A DNA stretch of 64,000 bases, from contig CM059579.1 of assembly GCA_030386875.1 (NCBI GenBank), forward strand, positions 20,308,484 to 20,372,483, written 5' to 3'. Positions 1-12,500 of the stretch are shown piece after piece. Below the pieces are notes generated by a model. That model searched no databases. It saw only the letters and a program-made list of their open reading frames with translations, and was not told the DNA's origin. The stretch's first letter is position 1. The number at the start of each line of letters is the position of its first letter. The position numbers were made by a program, and so were the translations under genes. This stretch comes from Morinoia aosen. Lineage: Eukaryota; Arthropoda; Malacostraca; Amphipoda; Talitridae.

Positions 1-2159
1 GGTTTCGTACATCTTAGTTCTCATACCACTCGTAATCAATATACTGCCATTGTTTTATAACAATGTCGAATTGAACTTTACACTACGAATGTGGCATCAT
101 AAAACCGTACTGAACATTCACCGCAAAAACTGCGAGAAGTTTTGGGCCCAATTCACAAATAATTTACGCCTCCATAGCGGGACAACCCATGGTAGCCTAA
201 TTTCTTACGAGCTGACTCGGGTACGTTATGCGCTACAATGCGTCGCGCAGCCAAGTCAACTTTGAAGAACTCAATAAGGCAGCAAGAAGTCCCGCTACAG
301 AAACATGAAATATTTAAAAATCCGACCTAGCTGGTTATTACGTGCCATTTCCTTACTGTTTTATGCCACCGACAAAAAATGAACCCCCCAAAACGTTTAC
401 AAATGACACCGAATCATTAGATACTTGCAGCGTGAATCATCGGCGGAGCGATTGAAAAACAGCTGCACTTCTGGTAACGTAGTGTGAGCTGATAAGTTGC
501 TTCAAAATTGTTGTTCTTCGTGTACTGAAAAAAATAAAAATTTATACAACGTAGAGCTGAATTCACCAACGAGCGCATTCTGTGAGCAACATGGGCTGGA
601 ACAAAACGAAAACGCGAACTTTGAGAAGAACATTCGAAGCCATAAAACAGTGGTCAGCATACTTCAAAGATTCCTATATCAATGCCTCTATATTCATTTT
701 CTTCGTGTTTCATCCATGACAACGGACATTTTTAGCTCCAGCAAACCAGCGTTGCGCAAGACATAGCTCCGAGGTAGGTTAAATGCTTCGAAATATAGAG
801 AAATCCGAGACGATATCGCGAAGTAAATAGGGGAGCTGGCTCGGTCATTTGTCGGAGCAAAGAGCCGGATTATCAGGTAGTTTACGATGTTAATGAGACC
901 GTAACAATGATATTCCCAGCAACCATTGCGTTGCCCGAAAGCTCGAATAATTCTGCTAGCAACGGCGACTTTTACTCCGAATAATTCCCATTCCAGGGAC
1001 TGAGATTGGGTCCCTCGGGCAGACTGCGCTCATTGGAATTCCACGCCGCCTTTGCGAGCGCAAATCTGAAGAGTCTAAACCCTTTCCCATGCATTCGGTG
1101 CCCTCCGGATTAATGGATTTTATATGAGCTAATCATTAAACGCCCAGAAAATGATGGAAAGGCTTCCCTCAAGCTCAATAGCCTACGCACCCTCAGCCCT
1201 GATACCTTCGGCCCAGATAGTCTCGGTCTAAAATTCTCATTTACGAACTCCATGAAAAACCTACGAGAAATAATGAGTTCGGTACAGCGAATTTCATTCT
1301 TCTGAGAATTTAAAATGCGCGGAAACAACCTCAGTATAACGGAAGAATGCGCCAAAGCCTTATGCGATAAATGGGTTATCATAAGTTTTGATTGGATGTT
1401 CACTGGAAAAAATGTTTTTCAGTCAGCAATTACCTTCATTATAAATTCATGCAGAAAATTCCTCACCCCTAATTGTGTCTTTATGTTCTTTTTCAAGCCA
1501 CGTTCATTTAAATACCAATAACAACAACTTTTGTACCAGGTGTGTTTCCTAAACCTACTCCGTGCACTCCATTAGTGCACTGTTGATTCGACCAAAGTCT
1601 AAAATAATTTTTAAAAACTACGAGCACTAACGACTTACCAGTTTTGCTTCTATTAGTCTCGGTAGAACACTAGTTTTTTAATTATGAGTAGATCACTAGT
1701 TCATACACTCATGATCATAAGTTTAGGATAAATAAAAAACTGGAAAATAGTATTTCGCACGCACGGGGTAGACTTTCAAGGTTATGAGTCATGCTTCCAA
1801 TCTCGTTGACAATCTCAAAAATATTTTACAGCACACTTTCAATGAGGGTTTCCGATAGGGTTCGGACAAGATTACTCCATGCGGTAAGGATGGCACCAAA
1901 AAACTCATTTATTGCTTCAAATTAAGTTCAACGATTCCTTTGCTAGTGTGTGATGGGGTTGGCTTAGTACATCAGGAATGGCTGTGGAGTGTTTTGATGA
2001 TAGCAGTCGAAATGTAGTTGCCATGAGTTGATGATCCTGAGGGCGAATGGCGCACTGAGAAATTTCTATGTTTATGCATCTTACAGCAATCTGCATTGTA
2101 ATGGCTCACTTCACGATTCTCTACTGTAATCCAAGGCTGGAGCCTAAACTCGGGACTCT
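1..2159. other. No recognisable gene; unique AT-rich DNA
   Basis: Only short open frames (under 100 codons) occur here, with no family motif, clear splice pairing or repeat. The part next to 2160 could hold an unrecognisable 5' portion of the LINE that follows, but I cannot see it. Confidence 0.5.
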
Positions 2160-4345
2160 GATGCTACTTCCATTTTGGTTGGCGATTCAAACGGTCACCT
2201 TGTTGAACGGCAAGGTGTATGCCGTCCTATACTGACTGACATGGGTGTGATGCATCGGATTTCAGCAACCCGTACGGCTGTACTCAGTTGCTTTAGGGTC
2301 CAACGTGCATTGCACGCAATCGACTTGTTCCAGTTCCGACAGATGAGCCTGATGTTAACGTTGCGGTCGCTTCTCCATTCGGGACTTCTCATCACGGTGT
2401 TATCGAATATAAACTACTCGTTGAACAAGTTCTACTAGTGTTAAATATATGGCGTTGATTCCACTGAAAGAAAACAGGGGCAGAGTGTGTAGTGCGGTTC
2501 GGATCCTCTCTTGGAGTAATGGTCACCGTGGCTTAGACGCGTGGCACGGATTTTAAACGGAACGAGTCGCCGGTTCCATTTCCAGCAATGCCAGTGCTAT
2601 GATTCTTCCCTTTGGGGAAAACAAAGAACTCAGTCATCATTCCCCCTTTGAGACAAGAATCGGACATGGGTTTCTGCTCGACCGGAATCAACCGTTATTG
2701 CGTCCTGGTGTTAGTCGCTCTGCATGTGAAAAAAGCAACATGCAAGATTACATGTTTTAGGCTAATCTAGAATAAAACATCTTATAATTTTCGTAGTTGT
2801 TTAAGAAAATAACACTTCTTGCCTTTGAGCTTAGTGTTATTTGGGACCTTCTACTGTTTCAGTCAAAGTCAAGTATTTGATTCAGTCAAAAAGTTGATTG
2901 TTCAGTAATAGTTGATCAATTCAAAAAAGGTAAATTTCCGGTTTTTAGGCGTTCCTCGAATACTTCAAGGCTCCTCCGTCTGCAGTAGAGGTGCCTGCCT
3001 GCAGTAGAAAATTATCGTCCGATTTCTATCCCTTCTGTTCTATCAAACGTGTTCGAGAAGCTTGTTCTTGGTAAGCTCTCTTGGTGTTGCGAGCAGAAGA
3101 ACCTATTGCCTGCACCTCAAGATGAAGGGAAGGCTGCACGGACGCGCTGCTCTCTGTGTCGCACCTCCTTCAGTCGGCTATGGAAGTTGGGCACAAAAGA
3201 GTTGTGGAATTCAGTGGTTCAATTCAGTGGTGCCTTTGGATACAATTAGAATTCAGTGGTGCTGTTGATCGTGTTAGCCCCTGCAGCCTTCAGCATAAGT
3301 GGGAATCGCGTGGTTTTGGAAGGAAATTATTTATTTGTTAGGAGTTCCACTCGTATCGTATCGTATGCAACGAGTGTTGGTTGAGGATGAGGCAAGCAGT
3401 TGCATACTTATTGTACTGGGCGTGTCCTATGATGTTCCCTTGTCTATTTAGCACCCTCTTTTATTTTTGCCTTATACAAGCAATGGGTTTGACCTTATTC
3501 AGGAAAGACTATTCCCATACGCCAACGACACGACCCTCGTGGTCGTTGTTCGTAGGCGAGCTGATCAGCCTGCAGTGGTAGCATCTCCCAACCGGGATCT
3601 GATGAGGATTAGCGAGTGGTGTGCTAGCTAGAACAAGACGAGTAAGACGTAGGGCCTCATCGGAATCAGGTCCAGAGCTCTTGATTTTCTGTACAGACGC
3701 TGGGAGTTGAAGTTGTCAAGTTGTTGTTTTGGATCGTTTAGGACGTTCTCGGAGACGCCAAGCTAAACTCTGAGGCGCGAACTCATGGGTTAGTTTCCAA
3801 TTCCTCAGAGATAGGAAATTTTACGAATGACTGGTTACATCTTTAATATTCCCTAAATCGTACCGAAATGTTTTTTATGCATTCATTTTCCTCGTCATTG
3901 AGTACTGCTCTACAACGGGGAGCTCTGCGGCTGCTTGTTACGTGAGGCTCTTAGATCAGTTTGTTTGTGCTGGAGCGAGACTCTGTGAGGAGAATAACTG
4001 CTAACGCTCAATCATACGCGCCAGGCTGCACGTCTGAGTATGTTTTTCAAGATTTTTAAAAACACAGAGCATTTTTTGTATGTTACGTTCCCGGCTGGTG
4101 CTAGGCGTATACCAGAGTTACACATTTTGTTGTTGCTGCTCACCATTTTGAGTTAGGAGGTGATTGATTGCAGGACGATTAGATTTTTTTCGTCGTCCTT
4201 CTTCTTCGACCCGTACTCCAGAGGAATTCTCTTTCTTTCCTGACATTTGCTTTCGGTACTTCGCTGGTTTTATGCGAGCCATTAACTCTGAAGTGTGGCG
4301 TGTTTTTCTCAATACCCTCATATTTTCCTTGCTCCGCTTTACTTT
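2160..4345 (+). pseudogene. Degenerate non-LTR retrotransposon (LINE), endonuclease plus reverse transcriptase
   Basis: A dead LINE whose ORF2-type protein would nick target DNA and reverse-transcribe its RNA. Read across frames, about 2172-2440 shows an APE-type endonuclease end: GDSNGH in place of the usual GDFNxH, and TSHHG in place of the SDH motif. After a linker and an AT-rich stretch (about 2740-2960) with no similarity I can see, the reverse transcriptase starts at 3007 with ENYRPISIPSVLSNVFEKLV, the typical NYRPIS entry block. The catalytic YADD box is YAND at 3518-3529, so one catalytic Asp is lost. A thumb-like block IEYCSTTGSSAA lies near 3897, and C-terminal traces (DCRTIRFF, FPDICFRY) reach about 4300. 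Frames change several times with stops between. Order and motifs fit the Jockey/CR1 side of the LINE tree. It resembles copies I recall from decapod crustaceans, but that is memory, not a search. Confidence 0.85.
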
Positions 4346-6505
4346 CCTTTTCATTTCTTTCTCCTTCGGGGTGCAGGTGCAAATGAAGTTGCCCGTGTAA
4401 CCTAAGAGAACTCATCAGAATCTGCATCATATGAAACCGTCAGTACGGTGTAGATTTAAATTTTTCATAGGGGAAAAAGTTCTTCCAATGTTTCAACGTT
4501 CAATTTTTCAAACTTACTGGCAAACTCTAAACGGTCTACTTTGTGATGTGGAAGCAGACGAAACCCTTCTAGACTTTTTCGATTTTTATATGCCTCAGGT
4601 GCCAGTTAATGGTTACTGTAATCGGCATGCGAGAGTGTATTAATTTGTCTTACAGATCGCCCTGTATATCAACAGACAATCCTAAAAAGTCTCCTGCTAA
4701 GTGCTGTGTTTTTTTTTTGTTCTACGCTAGATTTTGTGTTTCCGCAACAGCTAGGGTCTTTCGAGGAGTATTTAATCATTTTTTTAATATGTTTGACCTA
4801 AGGTGCGATTTCACGCCATTACACACTTTGTTTTAGCCTCACAACGATCTGACCACGCTCAAATGAAGACACACTCGTAATTTGCTGGCTTTGGGCCCGT
4901 AGTGGTGACACCATTACACAGTCAGTGACGATTTGAACCTGAGGGGAAATCCATGAATTTCTCTACCTTCAAACTTCGGTGCGACGTGGTCTTAAATTAT
5001 TGATTAGCTGAGAAGCCGCTTAGTTGCTCGACATGTATTTTCTAGTTGAATTTGTATCACATAAATGATTCGTCTTTATCCTTTACCTCTATCAATGAAT
5101 TAACTTGAGTGTGAACACTTAAGTTTGTTCATATCAAATATTTTGTTTTCAGTTTCGTAACTGGTCCTAAGCGTAAGACCAGAAGCTCATTTCTGTAGCA
5201 TTGGATCATTATTGTTGCACGAGCAGAGGATTAAGAGGTTATTAAAAGAAGAGCTCTGGTGTTTCACTTGAGTAGAGCGTGTTTTAATACGAGTAAAGCA
5301 CTAGCATTTTAGTGGTTGAACACGAGAACGTTATCAGGACTAGAACACTACTTCACTAGAAGATAGTATAGCAGCTCTCACATCAATGCCTGAAATAAAA
5401 ATACTGTTCTCTTTTCGCAGACAATTTATAAAAGCTACGACTCCTCGTCAACATCTTCCTTCCCAATAGCCTGATCGAATGAGCAACGCTCAAGAGCTTA
5501 TTTCTAGCATGAAATCCTGAGAGATATACATTGAATCCTGTCGTATTATCCAGGGCGTTTAGCCCGCCAAAGATTGACCTCTTATCAGAAGGCGTCACGG
5601 AAGTTACAGCGACTCAGGGCCCGCATGAATAATTGAACACGCCGGAGGGCAGCCGGAATTCAGGAGCGGTGAACTCCTTGCTTGTTCGAAAGAAATTTCC
5701 CCCCATCAAATTTGATGGCTACGAAAAATTGATAAGCCCTTCGACGACCGGAATATCAGATGGACAAAATTGGGAGCCATGATAGAAGAAATTCAGTCGG
5801 AAAAATTTGGAGTAAGATGTGATGAGCTTAAGAAATTGCCTCCACGGCATAAAATGCGGTTCCAAAAAATGAAAATATGAGGACATTATGCAGAAAATCT
5901 TAACAGTATTTAGACCGGAGCTTCAAGGTCGTGATCTTTAATGAGATTTGCCAGCTATTCAATGAAGAGTTTTAGATTATATTTATGTACCGATACATGA
6001 ACGAGAGCATGCATCAAAAAAATCTTTAAACCATTGAAGTTCATTAGTGCAGATGATGTTAAGGAATCATTGTGCTTTGCTTTTCATGAATGTCAATATG
6101 GACGTTGTTTCCTCATGTTACTTCCAATAACTTTTCTCATGTAAAAACAGAAAGTATGTCGTGTGATACTGGATAAAATTTTATTTTTATACATTACACA
6201 TGTTGTACTATGTGAACAGTATAAATGTACTTTACCGCTAACTCATCGCTGCGGATTTATTTCTGTAGTCAACATATAATTCATAAATACGAAAACAAAT
6301 ATCGAAAACATGGCAAATTTGACCTTAACAGTCTTGATTCTTGTACGAGATTTAATACGTTAGAGCCGGTGTATGATGCATCGAGCTTCTATTTTCTTTG
6401 ATGATCACAACCAAGCAAACTCAATTGAATGGGTGAGGAACCACTTGCTCGGCGCGGAGAACAAGAGATCAGAGAAGGTGCGGCTGGACCATTAAGATTG
6501 GGCAA
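4346..6505. other. No recognisable gene
   Basis: AT-rich sequence with short overlapping open frames on both strands only. I see no repeat family or protein motif. The first 100 bases may be LINE 3' untranslated sequence. Confidence 0.45.
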
Positions 6506-6905
6506 GTTAGTCGAGGCCTCCCTCAATGTAACTAAAGCGTTCCAAAGGAAGGAGGATTGAGGTACTGATCAGTATGAAGTTATGGAAACTTGGCGTGTAT
6601 GCTCCAAGTGTGTTTCCACACACCTTGCCTGCGCGTAGAAACGGAGAGTAAAGAAGAAATGCTATCAAAAAAGATAAAAGTTGAAGGTGGAAGTTACAGG
6701 TAAGTTGAAGCTATTTCAGTTAGAGGTATTGAAAAACAGGAGGGCAGTGAACCAAAACAGATAGTTCTCAACGAAAAAAATTATTTCAACGAAAAAAAGG
6801 TCAACATAACTCGCACCTCAGGATCTCACATTTTTCTCCCGGGAACGCTAATTCCAATAGATACAATAATTGTCTCCCATGACAGAGACCACTGTGGCAC
6901 TGAAT
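6506..6905 (+). repeat. Interspersed repeat family A, diverged copy
   Basis: Starts with a form of the family's left landmark (GCCTCCCTCAATGTAAC), then a GGAAGGAGG block, an AACAGGAGGGCAGTGAACC block and a right tail with AATTGTCTCCCATGA. These landmarks occur in the same order in the copies at 12.1, 19.1, 19.7, 58.8 and 61.9 kb. This copy is longer and more diverged, and carries a small local duplication of ACGAAAAAAA near 6770-6800. The family is unclassified: I see no terminal inverted repeat, no tRNA-like A/B box and no shared long ORF. Confidence 0.65.
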
Positions 6906-8724
6906 AATTAAGGCAGTGGTGACTCTGACTCGTCACAGTAGCTCAGTACAGATGATGAATCGTTCAGTGGCATGGAAATAAATGGAAAGCCAACCTAGAA
7001 TATTCATCTGTACGCCCAAACCAGCCTCCTTTAGCCAGTGCAATTGATTGTAATTAATGTGTGCGGCAGACGCTTTTCCTGCTTCAGCGTTTGATGCTTT
7101 GAAAGGTCACGGTTGGACTCATAGTTCAGGTGTCTGGCTCCAGAAAGATGCTTTAAATACGCACGATTTAATATAATTGAGGTAGTAAATCCTGTCAAGT
7201 CTTTAAAGCGTTAGGTTTTCCTGAGGTAATATTCAAATGATTTTCTGACTTAAACACTGACTATTACCTGATTAAACGCAACATTTCTTCAACAGAAACT
7301 GTACGTTTTGATCCATTTAGGCATAGTAAGTTCAGCATTCCCTTCAAAATTCTTTTCCAGATAGCTAAGACCTGGTAGCTCTACAAGCCTAAATATACCA
7401 CGATTACATTCAGTATATATACTGCATAGACGTGATTGATCCTCGCCATATCTAGTTGGCTCTCAATGTAAATTAGATTGCCTTTACGCTGTTCCATTAT
7501 TATGTAGAGAAGAGGCTCCCCTCATTCCCGTTCGTTTCCCATGCACGTCTCCTAATAATGACCTCGTCCCGCAAGAGTATTCGCTTCTTAGGAGCCCCGC
7601 AAAAGGACTCCTGTGAACAATCATGTCATTTTCCGTGCGGTTTGAGGGGCGTTTTATGGCAGGCAGAGGTGCCCAGAATGGACAGGGGCGCACATCCGCT
7701 ACGGTCTGCCTGTTATTGGGAGAGGAAATCTCGGTTGGCGGCGCTGGCTGACGGCCGGAAAATCACCTCGATTGTGAGGAGCTTTTGCGCTCTCGTGGAC
7801 TCTGCTTAGGGGCATCACAGAACCGCCCGAGTTCGAGTTACGGAAATGGGACTTTTTCTTCCTCCAGACCAAACATTTACGGGACAGTTGCGTATTCTTT
7901 CTACGACCGTTCTAGTTACAGAATGGGACAGATTCTCGAGACCTAGCAGTCACGGCAAAGTTTATTCTTTCTCTGAGAGTTCGAGGCGCAGTATGAGATT
8001 TTTTGTCTGCGCCAGGTAGCAGTTCCGTGACACCCAATATTTTGGGGACATCAAAGTTATCAGAAAATGGCATTCCGTGAGATTCGATTTGACAGGCACT
8101 ATTTTCATGAAAGGAGTTCTGTCAGGACGCTCTGTGACGGCGTTGTGCGAGATCACTTCAATAGTTTTTCTGAGTTTGTGCTGTAATGAGAATGTTTCTC
8201 CTATTTAAACAATTTTGAGAATTTGCAGCGTTGGTTCTGCACGTTCATACTAGTTCATTTGTAAAAATAAGAATGCATTTTTTGAACAAAATCAGATATC
8301 TTGGATTTATGTCCTAAACTATACGGTAAAACTAGTTTATTCCTAATCACACACGGACATCAAAAAATGACAATAGTTTATTCGGTTCGATTTCAAAACA
8401 TGCAACAATATATTCCAGTTTTATGGGGATAAAAATTGTACTCCAAATGAAAACACCATTGAGTGTCTACCATTAGTCGACAATTTTTTGTTGCCGGTTC
8501 CGGTTGTCATATTAATCATCTTCTTGATCTAATAGCTGAGGCGGAAAAAATTTGCATTGGAGGAATTTTGAGCAGAGTACTCGTGTGTACTGGCTGGGGT
8601 AGATGAAGTGGGAGAAAATCAATGCCAAATGAGCTCCATGTGCGTCGTATAAGAATTGAAAAAAGAGCTTGAGTGCTGCGGCTGTGCTGTAACGCATTCC
8701 AGTCCCACGTGAAACAAGACTTGA
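6906..8724. other. No recognisable gene; a GC-richer island at about 7.5-7.8 kb
   Basis: At 7484-7809 there are overlapping open frames on both strands (69 codons minus, 83 codons plus) in locally GC-richer DNA. Neither translation resembles a family I know. The rest is AT-rich with nothing I can assign. Confidence 0.4.
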
Positions 8725-8725
8725 G

Positions 8726-8762
8726 AGATTCTCTAATTTCCCTCCGAAATTAGAGAGAATCT
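8726..8762. repeat. Short inverted repeat (hairpin)
   Basis: AGATTCTCTAATTTC (8726-8740) and GAAATTAGAGAGAATCT (8746-8762) are reverse complements apart from an extra AG in the right arm. Five bases separate the arms. No neighbouring gene suggests a terminator or regulatory role. Confidence 0.8.
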
Positions 8763-8867
8763 GCTGCTGTTCCGCTTGCAGATTAATGAGGTGAACATCT
8801 TAAGTGAGCACTAAAGTTTAACTCGTCAACTGCTTGGTGACCGACCGGTTGTCACTGAGGGGATTCC

Positions 8868-9020
8868 CATAATGTGTTTGACCCACCGGTGGCCACAAAC
8901 TGCACTGTTGTTTATTATCAACCAAAGCCAGATGATGGCACTTATTGAATAATTTTTTTATTCAACCAAAAGTTGAACAATGAAATTGAGTTTAATAGGG
9001 GCTGAATCTGACATTGCAGC
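8868..9020. mobile_element. Probable diverged piggyBac-like MITE remnant
   Basis: Contains the family's palindromic core CACCGGTGGCCACAAACT and a following stretch CAACCAAAGCCAGATGATGG that parallels TCAATCAAAGCTAAATGA in the better copies. Ends are too decayed to show terminal repeats or TTAA target sites, so the borders are approximate. Confidence 0.4.
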
Positions 9021-10282
9021 TCAACTCGCCGAAGTTAGCAGGTTCTCACGCAACGCTGAGTCGCGGAGGATGTCCGCACTGCTGCTCACGCCCCCACAGC
9101 TGCTGTCGCTCACACACTGAAGTCTTTATTTATTCACTTCATATTCAAGTCATCTTAAGGCAGGCCGTCCGTCTCACCCAAACCATCATTGCACTGTGCT
9201 TTGGGAGTCAATACCTCTGGTTATATCGTCTTACAAGAACATTCTACACGAACCATTTTTAACGAAAATAGCGTTTCAAATTTGCAAGTTAGTCTCTTCG
9301 TTTCAGGACGCATTCGATTGGAAAGAAATTGAATTGAGACTGCTATGAGATTTGATGCGAAGGCCTCGTCTCTAACGTCAAGTCTACAAATGGAACGGAG
9401 CAGCAGGACGCGGTGCGTTAACCGAGCCGGTTTTCAATAACGGCTCGCATCGTCGCAATTAAGTGACGCATTTGGAGAGGAGAAACTCAAAAAATGCCCC
9501 CTGAGTGAGGGTAGCCATGATACTCAATATTTGATCTTATTACCTCCCAAGTCATTTGATGTATCATAAATAGTCGCTGCTGCTTTCGTAAGTGAAGACG
9601 TACTTACGGTTCTGCTACGATACCACGAGGTACTCACCTGAAAAACATGAAATGGATTAGAGTCAGGTTACAAAATACTAATTTTCACCTCTGCACAAAA
9701 TGAGATAACAGTTCAGGTAGCATAGAATCTTGAATTTGAGTTCAGAAATAAAGCTAGTGATTAATGGATAATTTGTTCTCCTTCATGATTATTACTAATA
9801 ATGTTATTGATAACAATATCAAGGTTTAATCTCTACATCTCCCAGTTTGGTGATGATCACATGAAAACTTAAATGGATGTAAAGTCCAAGTGGCAAGACT
9901 TGAATATGGGCGCAAAATTCGAGTGTCTTGGTTAAGAAAGGCTCAACACCTAGGCGAAAAAAACGTGCGTCCATAGGAGACAAAAGCGGGAAATCTGCAT
10001 CTACGTATTGTTACGTTAGCACCTTTCTACCTATTGTTCAGCGTCACGCTTTCAGTAATCATTGGAGCAAAAAAATCCCACTTTCAACAACTTCAATAGA
10101 GACACTTTGCGCACGCTGGAGAGGCAATTCGTTCTGTAGATAAGATGATTAAACTTCATGCGTTACGCCGAAGTATTTCCTTTATTGGTTTTGTAAGCCG
10201 ACACTCAAAGAACAGTTCAAATTTCAAGTTGCTGTCTGGGGCAGGATTTTCAAACAATGAAGCATAACAATAGTTGTATTCG
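9021..10282. other. No recognisable gene; small hairpin at 9423-9447
   Basis: Short open frames only. CGAGCCG (9423-9429) and CGGCTCG (9441-9447) form a perfect 7-bp stem with an 11-base loop. Nothing else is assignable. Confidence 0.45.
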
Positions 10283-10755
10283 GATGTGTAAGGTTAGCCT
10301 ATGGTTAGGTTTTGTTGAGGTTGGTTAAGACAGCGTCCGTCAAAATAGGTTAAGATATGTTATGACATGATAGCTTAGGGTACGTCGTCAGCTAAGCAGG
10401 AGTTGCTTCAGCTTAGGATAGGTCAGGTTGAGATAGGTTAATGTAGGCTAGTATGAGTTAGGTTGAGATAGGTTAATGTAGGTCACGTTTGGATAGGATA
10501 GGTTAGGATTGGATAGGTTAGGATTGGATAGGTTAGGATTGGATAGGTTAGGATTGGATAGGTTAGGATTGGATAGGTTAGGATTGGGTAGGTTAGGATT
10601 GGGTAGGTTAGGATTGGATAGGTTAGGATTGGATAGGTTAGGATTGGATAAGTTTGGGTAGATTAGGTTAGGGTAGATTAGGTTAGGGTAGATTAGGTTA
10701 GGATATGCTAGAATAGGTTACGTCATGATAAAATAGGTTAAGAAAAAATAATTTA
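10283..10755 (+). repeat. Interstitial telomere-like repeat (TTAGG-derived)
   Basis: GGTTAGG-rich DNA. From about 10490 to 10650 it forms a regular 15-bp array GGATAGGTTAGGATT, which can be read as three 5-mers TTAGG-ATTGG-ATAGG. It is followed by GGGTAGATTAGGTTA units of the same length. TTAGG is the common arthropod telomere repeat. Flanks (10283-10480, 10700-10755) hold scattered AGGTTAGG words that fade outward. It is internal, not a chromosome end, since ordinary sequence continues on both sides. Confidence 0.8.
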
Positions 10756-11503
10756 GGTCTTAATTGGCGAAGATAATGCAGGCATTCTCCGCGTTACGGT
10801 AGGTCCCCTTGATCATCAGCTAGCTGCGAAGGTCCAACCAGTGGTCGCAGCTTAATTCTTATACATTTACTCGACACGTTCATAGATGTTATCCAACGAT
10901 CACTAGCCGCAGAACTTGCAATTTCCCGAACATAAGGAAACTATTAGAGAAGGCTTAATTTCTAACCTACCCTTATAGGAAACAACTAATTTACACAAAC
11001 TTCATTATGCCTGCCCTAATAAAAAGAATTTGCACTTCAAACCTCCAGCTCAAAAAATAAATAAACTTCCCACTGCCCGTATGATGGAGCTGCAATACCC
11101 GTCCTTCTCTAGCGGGTGTGGGGGCGCACACTGGCGGCGTCAGCAGCGAGCGTGTTGGTCTAGGGCAAATAAAACTACGTTTCAATTTATCTTTTGTTCA
11201 TTCCTATAGGGTGAATATTGGGATTGAATGGAGTTAAGTTGACTATTGAATTATTCTTCAACTTACTGAACCTTAGTATACATGTTAAAAAAAATAACCA
11301 TGAATTTTTCGCGGATGAATTTATGACAGGAATGATGAAAGAAAGTACTCGTGTTGGGAATCTGTTGCTTGGCACGCCGGTCTACCGTTCAAGTGGAGAG
11401 CTGTAAAGATTGAATGATAAGGATAACTTAGCGACAAATCTAAACCAACATCAGCTTGCAACTAGTGTTGCTGAATTGACTGGTATAATAGCTAGGGTTC
11501 TCA
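10756..11503. other. No recognisable gene
   Basis: Short open frames on both strands with no motif. Sequence just before 11504 is the left flank of a MITE. Confidence 0.45.
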
Positions 11504-11726
11504 TTTACACTTTGCCTGCGACGTGCGCCACCGGTGGCCACGGAGGTGATTTTTATGATGCTTCTGACCGATCAGTAGTCACAAACTTTTCAGAAAAACT
11601 TATTCAAAACTTAATGAATGCACGATCCAGTTAATGTTTGCTGTTTTTAACATTGCTCACTGCAATTAACTTTAAATTTTGTTGAATGTTGAACTTCAGT
11701 TTTACCTATCGCAGTCAAAGGGTTAA
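11504..11726. mobile_element. piggyBac-like MITE, about 220 bp
   Basis: Right end is CGCAGTCAAAGGGTTAA (11710-11726), so read inward it begins TTAA-CCCTTTGACTGCG, the TTAA plus CCC form expected of piggyBac-superfamily ends. The left end is a decayed match (TTTACACTTTGCCTGCGAC). Inside it has the palindrome GCCACCGGTGGC, then TGATCAGTA and a CACGATCCAGTTAATGTTT block, colinear with the copy at 21.5 kb. No transposase is encoded, so movement would need an enzyme supplied in trans. The 74-codon open frame spanning its left half is probably chance. Confidence 0.8.
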
Positions 11727-11892
11727 ATAGCGCTGTAGTTCCCCAAGGTATACTGATAAGGACAGATGCTATCAGAAGGACACCCGTCAGAGGGAAGTGC
11801 AGGAACTCTACAGATATTCGAGAAGCGCAAGTTCCCAACATGGACTGAATGAGGGTCTCCTTTCATCGCGCTAGGAGGAACAAATATTTGGC

Positions 11893-11917
11893 GCTCATTA
11901 ATTTTCTATTAATGAGC
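11893..11917. repeat. Perfect 10-bp inverted repeat
   Basis: GCTCATTAAT and ATTAATGAGC are exact reverse complements separated by TTTCT. The AT-rich stem sits in sequence with no gene on either side. Confidence 0.85.
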
Positions 11918-12062
11918 TTACATTTGCTGGTAGCTATAAATTTGTGCTGATTAGGGCGCGTTCGAGCGAATGCTCGGATATACTCTAGATGAAACGTTCA
12001 GATGAGCCGCCTGCATCATCGATTCTGATAACCAAACACTAACCGCTTAGTTTAGATTATAA

Positions 12063-12500
12063 ACTAGTTCAAGCCTCCCTTACCAAAATAAATGTGTTCT
12101 CAAGAGCGGGTAGAGGAAGGCATAATTTTATTCTAAATTGTTTAAGCTTAGTTTAAGCCTTCTTGACCACAACAAAGGTGTTTACAGGAGAGGAAGTAGA
12201 AAGGTACCACTTCGTGTTGAATTGAGAAAACTAGAAATTTATGCCCAAAGTGTGTCCCAAGCTCTGTGCAAGGAAAGAGCAATATTAAAAGAAGGTTAGG
12301 AAATAATATCAAAATTGCCCTAGAAATTAATGGGTGCTGAAAAAAGACAACTGTGAAAAAAAGGGCGTGGTCCGTAACCAAACAAAAAACATGTTCGGTT
12401 TCAAAAACTTTAATTGCTACCTAACCTTCAGTGCAGGACTTCGCATCCTCTCCGGAACATAAATACCAATAGAAACAATAGTTGTCCCCCAATGAGGGGG
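12063..12500 (+). repeat. Family A repeat: truncated copy followed by a full copy
   Basis: A short head fragment (about 12067-12130, TTCAAGCCTCCCTTACC then AGAGGAAGGCATAATTT) is followed from about 12150 by a longer copy. The second runs from TTAAGCCTTCTTGACC through AGAGGAAG and GGTCCGTAACC to the right tail GAAACAATAGTTGTCCCCC. The tail ends in a short CCCCCAATGAGGGGG hairpin. Two adjacent heads suggest local duplication or insertion of one copy beside another. The big 31/32-bp minisatellite begins about 250 bp downstream. Confidence 0.7.

Noticed and set aside
10283-10755. True chromosome end
   Set aside because: The tract is short, degenerate and flanked by ordinary sequence on both sides.
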